In this document: in pieces, positions 10,801 to 15,844 of the stretch
How the letters are laid out: every line of letters begins with the position of its first letter
Position numbering within the stretch: the first letter of the stretch is position 1
Assembly (NCBI GenBank): GCA_029932855.1
Contig: JAOZPG010000002.1
Coordinates: 3,162 to 65,613, forward strand
Direction: 5' to 3'
Length of the DNA: 62,452 nt
DNA from: Bacteroidales bacterium
GTDB taxonomy: Bacteria; Bacteroidota; Bacteroidia; Bacteroidales; VadinHA17
Made by a program: the position numbers and the translations under genes
Notes under the pieces: generated by a model
The model's database searches: none
Told to the model about the DNA's origin: nothing
Seen by the model: the letters and a program-made list of their open reading frames with translations, nothing else

Positions 10801-12489
10801 CAGGTAGGCGGTCTGGATAATATAAGCACACAGACACCGGTATTTAATTCGGTATTTTCTGCGGATTATTCACTCACATACACTGTTACCGATGATAAGG
10901 GATGTAAGGGATCTGACCAGGTTATTGTCAGTGTTAATGCCCCGCGTGCCTTGTACAGCATGGACCAGAACACCGGATGTACTTCATTTGATGTGGCCTT
11001 TACCAATAACTCTACCGATGCTGATGCATATGCATGGGACTTTGGAGACGGATCGGCTGAAGATAATACTACAGGCCCGACACATACATTCACTAATGCT
11101 GGCTCGGTTATCGAGTACTTTAATGTGAAGCTGACAGCTGAGTCGGCGGGATGTTATGACAGCATCACCCAGGTGGTAAGCGTATATCCTTCAACACCTG
11201 CCGGCTTCCAGATACTGCCGGACACCATCTGTCATGGTGATGCTCCGGTGCAGATAGTGGCTCTGCCGGGTGCTGCAACATATTACTGGGACTTTGGCGA
11301 TGGTAATGCTGGCTATGCAAGCGACCAGACCACTCACAGCTTTAGCAATACAACAACGGATATTCTGACAAGGACAGTAAGCCTTACAACAGAGTCTTTC
11401 TACGGTTGTGTGGAGACGGCAACAGAGGATATAGTCATCTATCCTATGCCGGTTCCCGACTTTACAGCTAATCCGTCTGTACAGACATGGCCTGATAATC
11501 ATGTTGATTTTACAGATAATACCAATACAGGTACATGGAGCTATCTCTGGGACTTTGATGATGGGAATTCTTCTACAGCCTCAGATCCGGGCAATGATTA
11601 CCTGGCACCGGGATTATACCAGGTGAGGATGGAAGTGTCGAATGACAGGTGCTCTGATTATGTTGTCAAGACTGTTGAGATAAAGCCTATCAGTCCTGTG
11701 GCAGAGTTTGAGGATGTACCCCCGGCATGTAATGAGTACACTGTAACATTCAGCAATATATCGCAGAATGCCACATCTTACTTATGGGACTTTGGTGATG
11801 GTAATACGGATAATACCGAAAGCCCCACACATACTTTCTACTATGCAGGTGAATACAATGTGATACTAACTGCTTACGGGCCCGGGGGACAGGATCAGTA
11901 CTTCCAGATGCTGACTGTTTATCAGACTCCTGCGGCTTACCTGACCGTTGCTCCCGACAAGGTTTATGTGAATGACAGGCCTGTCCAGTGTTTCAACCAG
12001 AGCAGTTATGGAGATACATGGTTATGGGACTTTGGCGACGGAGATACGGATACCGTCTTTCAGCCTTCGCATGTTTACAGGGAAGAAGGAGTATATGATG
12101 TGTCTCTTACTGCTTATACAAATGATGGCTGTGAAGACATATTCATACTGAATCCTGCGGTTACTGTCGAGCCTGCCGGAGACCTGCGCTTTGCCACGGC
12201 CTTTAAGCCTAATCCTAACGGTCCTTCGGGCGGACATATACCTGACGATCCTAACCTGGTCAATACGGTATTCTATCCTCCTATCAAACAGCAGATAGAT
12301 AATTATCATCTTGAGATATATAACCGCTGGGGTGAGAAAATGTTTGAGAGTGATGATATAAACATTGGCTGGGACGGTTATTACAAGGAGAAAATATGTA
12401 AGCAGGATGTTTATGTATGGCAGGTAACCGGAAATTATAGTAATGGTTCGCCATACCGTCAGGCAGGGGATATTACATTATTGCACTAG
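1..12489 (+). CDS. Giant repeat adhesin, T9SS type B cargo (5' end outside window)
   Basis: The frame is open from base 1 to the TAG at 12487, giving 4162 visible residues; the N-terminus and signal peptide lie upstream, and the first Met at 256 is internal. Blocks in order: about six and a half Ig-like units of ~95 residues (1-1895), mixed Ig/PKD-like units, three related units (2695-3498), one type C unit, fifteen PKD-like units of ~98 residues (3799-8220), eight more type C units of ~103 residues (8221-10690), classical PKD domains with WDFGDG motifs, and a C-terminal gliding-motility-type sorting domain. The last part contains IYNRWGEKMFES, GWDGYY and DVYVWQV and ends in ITLLH, as in T9SS type B cargo. 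Inferred role: a very long surface adhesin, exported by the T9SS and attached outside the outer membrane. A PorP/SprF gene follows, as in SprB-SprF pairs. Partner and ligand cannot be read from the sequence. Confidence 0.93.
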   Translation, partial: TARWSGGEATGTWSINDASPQLVTYTPNAGETSGSFTATITVTGTGACTGSDATDTRTITWGETPAVDAGSDISRCTATPLDPIAMTGATATGTYTTARWTGGEATGVWTINDASPQLVTYTPNAGETSGNFIATLTVTGTGSCTGTDVTDTRMVTWGESPAVEAGNDISRCDANPTNPIVMAGASATGTYTTAQWSGGGGDGTWTQNDASPENATFNPTSTSGSFTATLTVTGTGSCTGSNVTDTRTITWGEQPTVEAGNNISRCDATPTAAITMTGADATGTYTSARWTGGEATGTWTINDANPQLVTYTPNAGETSGSFTATLTVIATGACTGNDVTDTRTITWGESPAADAGSDISRCDDFPTSPIAMTGADASGSYTTARWSGGEATGSWTVNDADPDLVTYTPNAGETSGSFTATLTVAGTGSCTGNDDTDTRTITWGESPTADAGNDISRCDLNPTAAIAMTAATATGTYSSADWSGGALLGTWSQDMDPSQATFNPSVQSGTFTATLTVTGTGACSAELEIDTRIISWGQTPVVVAGADIERCDANPTADILMTGATATGSFSNNLWSGGPGSWVQHVDPAQARYQPGAASGSFTAALQLTGKDGCLGNNPTDTRDISWAEQPVADAGSDDAQCGLLYTLAAVPSVGAGQWTLESGPGTVDSWGAGQSVPNTDVTVSDFGTYTFRWTETNIVCSDYDEVDITFIVAPLTPPITGGLTEMCVGTGGQYYSVPLNAGNSYTWLIPASMIIASGGGASDNFVVLNFPVATSDTIEVTEFTPAPGSCPGPVQKLGINVYDPPIVEAGDPVTICQGGSAVLGGSPNGVGAAATGGSGDFTFAWSPSFGLDDSHLEHPTASPIVTTTYTLTVTDNLSGCSDIQDQVIVTIEPLAAVDAGSNGETCEDVDFDLSSLAVNPSGSDYSQVTWTSNDPMGSFDDVNIFTPIYTPGTGTTGFTILTLTADGNAPCGQVQDQMTLTINPKPVFSAGSDETSCEGQPFDLNNSATPPSATNYVSVSWSTYDGIGSFNNPNLFTPTYMPGAGETGVIHFVMAVTGNGSCGVFTDTMELSIAPAPTVDAGSSGEFCGSDPFDLATLTVPPSATNYTSILWTHNGAGSFSDPAVEVPVYIPGAGDNGVITLTMTVTGDAVCSQVADNTGLTINPRPVLDPNLGVTLCSDEATAIILDTDMGSEPAGTYNIISCTTDAGITGSGTTGDGLSITAIFNDAFGNITGAALNVVYEIAPVSLKGCVGDTGTVNLVINSSPMGMDDTDALCSGGTMAYDLQNNVTTLGNGQTATFSWVAIPNASVGGESTTPVSGAVINDVLINTTGLPQSVTYNVTPTGTNLCDGLPFTVTVTVNSEPVGINHNDEICSDGALAYDLQNNVNVLGNTQPATFSWLAADNPNVSGESTVAVASATINDALNNVSGLVQTVVYTVTPTGTNSCVGADFTVTVRVNPEPVGVDDTEATCSDVALAYNLQNNVSILGNNQTATFSWLAADNPNVTGESSSAVSGGIINDIITNVSGGDETVVYTVTPTGTNACAGDDFLITVTVRSEPVGADQADNTCSGIALAYDLQNNVTSLGNGQAATFTWSAASNTNVNGESLSSQSGSVINDVLTNLTGLPETVVYTVTPVGANSCAGDPFTITITVDPEPVGVNHTDAICSDELLAYDLQNNVNILGNGQLATFSWLAADNPNVSGESTVAVASATINDALINVSGFVQTVVYTVTPTGTNSCVGADFTITVTVNSKPVGADDTDATCSGQALAYNLQNNVNTLGNGQAATYSWVAADNANVTGESTTAQAGGTISDVLINLTGAPETVVYTVTPTGSNSCVGDPFTITITVDPEPVGAAETISTCSDQALAYDLQNNVNTLGNGQAATFTWVAASNTNVSGESLVAQPGVIINDVLTNLTGSVETVIYTVTPTGMNTCAGAQFTITVNVDPEPVGVNDNDNTCSNIALAYDLQNNLTTLGNGQTADFSWLAADNANVTGESLVAVATGTITDVLVNHSSSPQAVIYTVTPTGNPNGCVGDDFTVTVTVNPEPVGVNDIDGTCSGQALAYDLQFNVNTLGNGENSTFSWQAAPNANVAGESTAAQAGAVINDILTNISGSAQIVVYTVTPTGSTGCVGSDFTISVTVDPEPVGVDDTDGTCSDQALAYDLQNNVNTLGNGQAATFTWLAADNANVSGESTAPVAGATIDDVLINLGGADETVVYTVTPVSNPGGCTGDPFTITVTVNPEPVGADDGTSTCSDAALAYDLQNNITTLGNAQTADFSWVAADNVNVTGESLVAVATGTITDVLTNLSGSPEVVIYTVTPTGNPNGCTGDPFTVTVTVDPEPVGAADTDNACSDEALAYDLQNNVNMLGNGLAATFSWVAADNVNVSGESLVAQSGASIDDMITNITNTDQLVVYTVTPTGTNGCPGDPFTVSITVSPEPVGVNDTESACSDQALAYDLQNNVNTLGNNLPATFIWSAADNFNVSGESLAPVAGSVIDDALTNISGVPQTVVYTVTPASNPGGCDGNSFTVTVTVDPEPLGVNESEITCSDVALSYDLQTNINNLGNGVSSSFVWRASADNPNVSGESLTDVAGGTINDLLVNLTGADEQLTYWVIPVSNPGLCTGDTFNITVTVNSEPVGVNDTEGACSNEQLAYDLQNNITTLGNGLTSTFMWVAADNPNLSGESTGPRFTNTINDVITNTTGATETVIYTVTPTGTKLCVGKPFTISVDVDPEPILASNLNTVICSDVETGLMLDVEAGSVAADHYNLLSIDVGAGLIAGAANVSPGVNMANDSLSRDVFTNMTAGPILVMYEVVPVSADDCEGEAKVIMLQVNPEPILNPNLDAIVCSDAPAGITLSVAAGSYPAASYELVAVDPDPVLIAGPANALPAAGLPIPAISADVFTNLSANQMDVIYTIIPMSNAGCSGDTAFITLSVNPEPVLLADLDTTVCSNSTSGILLDEEVGSVDALDYNLTNIQVAAGLYGTAGNATVGIMKPATVLINDAFTNTTAAPLDVIYTVVPVSAGDCPGDPVDIIFTINPKPVLDPGLNATVCSGETSGITLGVTGTSVAAASYDIIAINVQGGLTQTGTATIGAGQADNAIAFDAYENLSSGPLQVTYDVVPVSADGCEGDLLTITLTVSPEPILLPESPTVCSGEGTGIVFTVAGGSTMAMNYNVVSFTPDPALVADAGNTVTAAADGLMSNAIIADKFVNTTNAALYVDYEVAPVSLGSCIGDTVLYSVMVNPEPVLRADLDTTVCSDAANGILLDVIPASVGAATYTINSINAEFGLIANGPVAGPGPLQPATAISADIYTNNTAGALTVTYNVVPVSTGGGCNGQPVDVVVSINPEPILANGLNTTVCSDEETGVVFDVRAGGASAVAYNITGFLMDPGLTADAANLVSGISMAVADNAIQTDKFTNLTAFPLTVVYDVVPVSADGCEGKMSQLTVVVNPEPILTPGLGQELCSGTATSLQLSVQNGVSGITYNWDAPTNTGGMTGGTAGPSAYITDTFDNQTATAQTATYYVVPVSGMGCAGDTVPVVITVNPNPSADINGGMDPIPVCGGIDLILDGMPAGGTGNYTHQWSGQVGGLDNISTQTPVFNSVFSADYSLTYTVTDDKGCKGSDQVIVSVNAPRALYSMDQNTGCTSFDVAFTNNSTDADAYAWDFGDGSAEDNTTGPTHTFTNAGSVIEYFNVKLTAESAGCYDSITQVVSVYPSTPAGFQILPDTICHGDAPVQIVALPGAATYYWDFGDGNAGYASDQTTHSFSNTTTDILTRTVSLTTESFYGCVETATEDIVIYPMPVPDFTANPSVQTWPDNHVDFTDNTNTGTWSYLWDFDDGNSSTASDPGNDYLAPGLYQVRMEVSNDRCSDYVVKTVEIKPISPVAEFEDVPPACNEYTVTFSNISQNATSYLWDFGDGNTDNTESPTHTFYYAGEYNVILTAYGPGGQDQYFQMLTVYQTPAAYLTVAPDKVYVNDRPVQCFNQSSYGDTWLWDFGDGDTDTVFQPSHVYREEGVYDVSLTAYTNDGCEDIFILNPAVTVEPAGDLRFATAFKPNPNGPSGGHIPDDPNLVNTVFYPPIKQQIDNYHLEIYNRWGEKMFESDDINIGWDGYYKEKICKQDVYVWQVTGNYSNGSPYRQAGDITLLH
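2695..3498 (+). repeat. Three Ig-like units, variant of array A
   Basis: Three consecutive units of about 90 residues share DAGS-(x)4-C, FDL, W and a Y-PGAG motif, and end in a VTG-(x)3-C-type strand. They resemble array A in layout (late Y-P-G-A-G, terminal TLT-V strand) but have diverged well beyond it. Confidence 0.75.
3799..8220 (+). repeat. PKD-like repeat array B, 15 units of about 98 residues
   Basis: Fifteen units each start with a variant of EPVGVDDTD-(x)2-CS and continue with LAYDLQNNV, LGNGQ-AATF-W, AADN-NVSGES, a VxYTVTP strand and a second Cys before DPFT. The mean unit is 295 bp. Pairwise reading shows that units three apart are the closest relatives (2/5, 3/6, 4/7, 6/9, 8/11, 9/12, 10/13). 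Units 2 and 5 share an identical 55-bp run at 4228-4282 and 5110-5164. Confidence 0.9.
8221..10690 (+). repeat. PKD-like repeat array C, 8 units of about 103 residues
   Basis: Eight units begin with EPIL/EPVL plus a VCSDxxTG-like block, and carry an INDxFTNxT-like strand and a VPVSADGCEG-like end. Mean unit about 307 bp. A ninth, isolated unit of this type sits ahead of array B at about 3499-3798, so array B appears to have been inserted or expanded inside a type C series. Confidence 0.85.
10941..12170 (+). repeat. Classical PKD domains
   Basis: Five successive units carry the WDFGDG signature (WDFDDG in the third), at visible residues near 3679, 3763, 3850, 3929 and 4009. Four have a following H-T/S-F/Y or similar motif and a VxLTA-type strand. 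This is the normal membrane-proximal spacer ahead of a T9SS sorting domain. Confidence 0.88.
12181..12486 (+). other. T9SS type B C-terminal sorting domain
   Basis: The last ~100 residues match the gliding-motility-associated C-terminal domain: FATAFKPNPNG, FYPPIKQQI, YHLEIYNRWGEKMFES, IGWDGYYKEKIC, QDVYVWQVTG and GDITLLH. In this family the domain targets the protein through the T9SS and is processed or retained at the cell surface. Confidence 0.9.
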
Positions 12490-12500
12490 AATGATAAATG

Positions 12501-12530
12501 AACGGCCCCTGTCCTGTGATAGGGGTCGTT
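12501..12530 (+). terminator. Hairpin terminator after adhesin gene
   Basis: AACGGCCCCT and AGGGGTCGTT form a 10-bp stem with one G-U pair around a 10-base loop, 11 bases after the adhesin stop. The following T-tract is weak (TATAAGTCAT), so termination may be partial and allow read-through to the PorP/SprF gene. Confidence 0.6.
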
Positions 12531-12666
12531 TATAAGTCATAATAATGTTCATGTCTGCAGAACATAATAGGAAAAAAATCGTATCAAAGAAACGAAGAGT
12601 AGTTGATAATTATTTATATTAGTGGATTGATTGGCCCGGTGGCATTATAAATTGACCAGATACCCT

Positions 12667-13650
12667 GTGAAGAAATATATAATATTAATAGGCATATTAC
12701 TTTTTTTCAGGTCTGTCGGCTATTCACAGGATCCTCGTTTTTCTCAGTTTTATGCTAATCCTCTTTACCTGGCTCCTTCATTTGCAGGGGCTACGGAAGA
12801 GAACAGGCTTATAATGAACTACAGGAACCAGTGGCCTGCCGTCCCGGGAGTATTTGTTACTTACAGCTTTTCTTACGACAGGGCCTTCCCTGAATTTAAT
12901 TCGGGTGTTGGCGTTCTTGTTACCCACGACAGGGCAGGATCGGGGCGTCTGAGTAATACCAATATCGGCTTATTGTATTCATATGACATTCCTGTTAACA
13001 GGCTGCTGCACATAAGGCCGGGACTGACATTCAAATATACACAGACAAGCATTGATTTCTGGCGGCTTGTGTTTAACGACCAGATAACCCCCGGAGGGAC
13101 CAACCCGGGAATTGAACAGCCTCCTTTTGATAATGTTGCCGATATAGATGTCGGTACATCGGTCCTTGCATATACCGATAAGCTGTGGCTGGGCGTTACG
13201 GTAGATCATCTATTAAGGCCCAACAGGTCGCTATATGGTGAGGAAAGCAGGGTGCCGGTAAAATACTCCATATTTGGAGGGGCACAGATAATTAAAAAGG
13301 GCAGGTTGTTAAAACCTGTTGAGGAAAGCCTCTCCCTGGCCTTTAACTTTGAGGGTCAGGCACAGTTTACCCAGCTCGATTTTGGACTGTACTGGTATAA
13401 AAACCCCCTGATGTTTGGTTTCTGGTACAGGGGACTGGCAGGGTTTAATTATGGTTTTGACCGCGATGCCCTTATAGTCCTTGTTGGTTATAAAACAAAA
13501 GAGCTGCATATAGGTTACAGCTACGACTTTACTATATCAGAGCTTCTTGGCTCAACAGGGGGATCGCATGAGATATCCGTGATGTATGAATTCAAGTCCA
13601 ATAAAAAGCGTAAGCGCAAGATACACGCTATTCCCTGTCCGGAATTCTAA
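12667..13650 (+). CDS. PorP/SprF family type IX secretion system membrane protein
   Basis: Predicted 327-residue outer-membrane beta-barrel of the PorP/SprF family. Members help attach or secrete a particular large T9SS adhesin, often encoded next to it. Typical features: signal peptide MKKYIILIGILLFFRSVGYSQ, then DPRFSQFYANPLYLAPSFAGA near the mature N-terminus, then N-Y-RNQWP, and many alternating-hydrophobic strands ending in a basic tail. The frame also opens at TTG 12631 and TTG 12652, but GTG 12667 gives a compact signal peptide with the usual MKK start, so I chose it. The gene lies 177 bases after the giant adhesin and in the same direction, so this pair probably works like SprB-SprF. 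No clear ribosome-binding site is seen, which is normal in this phylum. The family call is firm; the exact start is not. Confidence 0.88.
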   Translation: MKKYIILIGILLFFRSVGYSQDPRFSQFYANPLYLAPSFAGATEENRLIMNYRNQWPAVPGVFVTYSFSYDRAFPEFNSGVGVLVTHDRAGSGRLSNTNIGLLYSYDIPVNRLLHIRPGLTFKYTQTSIDFWRLVFNDQITPGGTNPGIEQPPFDNVADIDVGTSVLAYTDKLWLGVTVDHLLRPNRSLYGEESRVPVKYSIFGGAQIIKKGRLLKPVEESLSLAFNFEGQAQFTQLDFGLYWYKNPLMFGFWYRGLAGFNYGFDRDALIVLVGYKTKELHIGYSYDFTISELLGSTGGSHEISVMYEFKSNKKRKRKIHAIPCPEF

Positions 13651-13744
13651 TATGCCATATTCCGGCTAATCACATTTTTCACTTTGTTTTTTCTTAGTTT
13701 GCCAAAGCATGAATTAACTCATAAATTATTTCATGCCGGGGCTA

Positions 13745-13752
13745 TATTTTTG
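13745..13752 (+). promoter_or_regulatory. Candidate -7 box upstream of pruA
   Basis: TATTTTTG fits the Bacteroidota TAnnTTTG -7 element, 42 bases before the pruA ATG. No convincing TTTG lies 19-20 bases upstream, so this is tentative. Confidence 0.35.
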
Positions 13753-13753
13753 T

Positions 13754-13765
13754 GTATAATTATAC
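13754..13765. promoter_or_regulatory. Perfect palindrome upstream of pruA
   Basis: GTATAATTATAC is a perfect 12-bp palindrome, flanked by TTTTTG on the left and AAAAACA on the right, directly after the candidate -7 box and 28 bases before pruA. The position suits an operator for a dimeric regulator, but the AT-rich setting makes chance possible. Confidence 0.3.
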
Positions 13766-13793
13766 AAAAACAATAAAATAAAGATCTAATATC

Positions 13794-15422
13794 ATGATTG
13801 ACAATTTGTATCAGGTGCCCAGGGCTGAGAATGAACCCGTATATTCATATGCCCCGGGAACCAGGGAAAGGGAATTGCTTCAGCAGGCTATTAAAGAAGC
13901 AAGGTCTCAGGAGCTGGAAATACCCATGTATATTAATGGTAAGGAAGTAAGATCGGGTAATCTGGTTGATATTCATCCTCCCCATGAGCTGAAGCACAGC
14001 CTGGGAAGATATCATAAGGGCGATGCTTCTCATGTGAAAATGGCCATAGAGGCGGCTCTTAATGCTAAGGCAGCATGGGCCAAGATGCCGTGGAAAGCCA
14101 GGGCTGCAATATTTCAGAAGGCCGCTTCACTGCTGGCAGGGCCATACCGTTATAAGATGAATGCCGCCACCATGCTGGCCCAGTCAAAGAATCCCTTCCA
14201 GGCGGAGATAGACTCGGCATGTGAGACAATTGATTTCTGGAGGTATAATGTACAGTTCATGTCTGAGATATATGCCCAGCAGCCAAGATCCTCAGAGCAT
14301 ACATGGAACAGGCTGGAGCAGCGTCCTCTTGAAGGATTTGTGTTTGCGCTTACTCCTTTTAACTTTACCTCTATTGCCGCCAACCTGCCAACAGCACCTG
14401 CCATGATGGGTAATACCGTGGTATGGAAGCCTTCAAACACACAGGTGTATTCTGCAAGGCTCCTGATGGAGATATTTATGGAGGCAGGCCTTCCCGACGG
14501 TGTTATTAACCTGGTCTATGTTTCCGGTCCGGTAATTGGCAGGGAGGTGTTCTCGCATCCCGACTTTGCAGGGATACATTATACCGGTTCAACGGAGGTG
14601 TTTCAGACAATATGGAAGGAGATAGGTAATAATATAAGTAAGTATAAGTCATACCCCCGCATAGTTGGTGAGACAGGAGGCAAGGATTTTATTATGGTAC
14701 ATAAGTCGGCTGATCCGGCACAGGTGGCTACGGCATGTACGCGTGGGGCATTTGAGTACCAGGGACAAAAATGTTCGGCTGCCTCAAGGGCTTATATCCC
14801 GGCATCACTATGGACGGATGTAAAGAGGATAATGGCTGAGCAGCTGGCAGACATGAAGATGGGAGGCGTTGAGGACTTTTCGAACTTTGTGAATGCAGTG
14901 ATTGATGAAGTGAGCTTCGATAAGCTGGCTGCCTATATCGACAATGCCGGGAAGGATAAAGAGGCAGAGATAATATTTGGTGGTAATTATGACAAGTCTA
15001 AAGGTTATTTTATTGAACCGACGGTAATACTTGCCAAAGATCCCGGCTATGTTACCATGGCAGAGGAGCTTTTTGGTCCCGTATTAACAATATATGTTTA
15101 TGATGATGATAAGTTTGAGGAGACCCTCGACCTGCTTGACAATACTTCTCCCTATGCATTAACGGGAGCGATATTTGCTAAAGACCGCACTGTGATAGAG
15201 ATGGCAAGTGAAAAACTGACAAATGCAGCGGGTAATTTCTATATAAATGACAAGCCCACAGGGGCAGTTGTCGGCCATCAGCCATTTGGCGGATCAAGGG
15301 CCTCGGGGACAAATGATAAGGCCGGCTCGGCACTTAACCTGTACCGCTGGGTCTCTCCGCGGACAATAAAGGAAACATTTCTTCCGGCGGCGGATTACAG
15401 ATATCCTTTTATGGAAGAGTAG
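13794..15422 (+). CDS. pruA: L-glutamate gamma-semialdehyde dehydrogenase (P5C dehydrogenase)
   Basis: Oxidises L-glutamate gamma-semialdehyde (from 1-pyrroline-5-carboxylate) to glutamate with NAD+, the second step of proline breakdown, in the cytosol. The 542-residue length fits the stand-alone P5CDH subgroup rather than bifunctional PutA. Visible aldehyde dehydrogenase motifs: FALTPFNFTSIAANLP (residues 184-199), the cofactor-binding TGSTEVF (264-270), the general-base Glu293 in VGETGGKDF and the nucleophile Cys327 in YQGQKCSAA; PFGGSRASGTNDKAG lies near the C-terminus. ATG 13794 gives the normal N-terminus. No proline dehydrogenase gene is seen in the window, so the partner enzyme must be elsewhere. 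A strong hairpin terminator follows, making this a one-gene unit. Confidence 0.95.
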   Translation: MIDNLYQVPRAENEPVYSYAPGTRERELLQQAIKEARSQELEIPMYINGKEVRSGNLVDIHPPHELKHSLGRYHKGDASHVKMAIEAALNAKAAWAKMPWKARAAIFQKAASLLAGPYRYKMNAATMLAQSKNPFQAEIDSACETIDFWRYNVQFMSEIYAQQPRSSEHTWNRLEQRPLEGFVFALTPFNFTSIAANLPTAPAMMGNTVVWKPSNTQVYSARLLMEIFMEAGLPDGVINLVYVSGPVIGREVFSHPDFAGIHYTGSTEVFQTIWKEIGNNISKYKSYPRIVGETGGKDFIMVHKSADPAQVATACTRGAFEYQGQKCSAASRAYIPASLWTDVKRIMAEQLADMKMGGVEDFSNFVNAVIDEVSFDKLAAYIDNAGKDKEAEIIFGGNYDKSKGYFIEPTVILAKDPGYVTMAEELFGPVLTIYVYDDDKFEETLDLLDNTSPYALTGAIFAKDRTVIEMASEKLTNAAGNFYINDKPTGAVVGHQPFGGSRASGTNDKAGSALNLYRWVSPRTIKETFLPAADYRYPFMEE

Positions 15423-15445
15423 TACATATCCGGTTTAGCTTAAAT

Positions 15446-15478
15446 AAAACCTTTCAGGCCTTAATGCTGAAGGGTTTT
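15446..15478 (+). terminator. Rho-independent terminator after pruA
   Basis: AAAACCTTTCAG (15446-15457) pairs with CTGAAGGGTTTT (15467-15478), a 12-bp stem with one G-U pair and a 9-base loop, followed by TATTTTTAATCTT. It lies 24 bases after the pruA stop. An upstream ATG at 15464, in frame with the next gene, sits in the loop. Confidence 0.85.
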
Positions 15479-15505
15479 ATTTTTAATCTTAACTTTACCA
15501 GCCTG

Positions 15506-15811
15506 ATGTGGATTGGCTTCAGGAAAATATTATCCCTTTTTAAGAATAAATACATTCTTACGGCTGTGGTATTCTTGCTATGGCTCTTACTGTTCGATTC
15601 CAATAACCTTCTCGATCGATTCAAAGATATGCGCGAACTAAACAAGCTCAGAAGAGATAAGGAGTACTACCTGGAAAAGACTGAGCAGGATTCACTGAGG
15701 CTGAATGAGCTAAAAACAGATAATGCCAACCTTGAGAAATTTGCACGTGAGCAATACCTTATGAAGAGGGATAATGAGGATATTTTCGTGGTGGTAAAGA
15801 AGGAGAAATAA
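15506..15811 (+). CDS. Septum formation initiator family protein (DivIC/FtsB-like)
   Basis: Predicted 101-residue bitopic membrane protein: a short basic cytoplasmic N-terminus, one membrane helix (about residues 15-31, YILTAVVFLLWLLLFDS), then a periplasmic coiled coil (about 33-80, RELNKLRRDKEYYLEKTEQD) and a short tail with REQYLMKRDNED, the conserved end seen in DivIC/FtsB proteins. These bind FtsL and FtsQ/DivIB and help activate septal peptidoglycan synthesis. The frame extends back to ATG 15464, but that codon is in the loop of the pruA terminator, so ATG 15506 is the better start. The next gene is convergent, so the gene appears single. The role is inferred from family resemblance. 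Confidence 0.82.
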   Translation: MWIGFRKILSLFKNKYILTAVVFLLWLLLFDSNNLLDRFKDMRELNKLRRDKEYYLEKTEQDSLRLNELKTDNANLEKFAREQYLMKRDNEDIFVVVKKEK

Positions 15812-15844
15812 ATACCCGGTGCAGTAGATAGAATAATCTCCCGA

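Noticed and set aside
12631-12666. Upstream TTG starts for the PorP/SprF gene
   Set aside because: They put about 12 basic residues ahead of the signal peptide; GTG 12667 gives a standard one.
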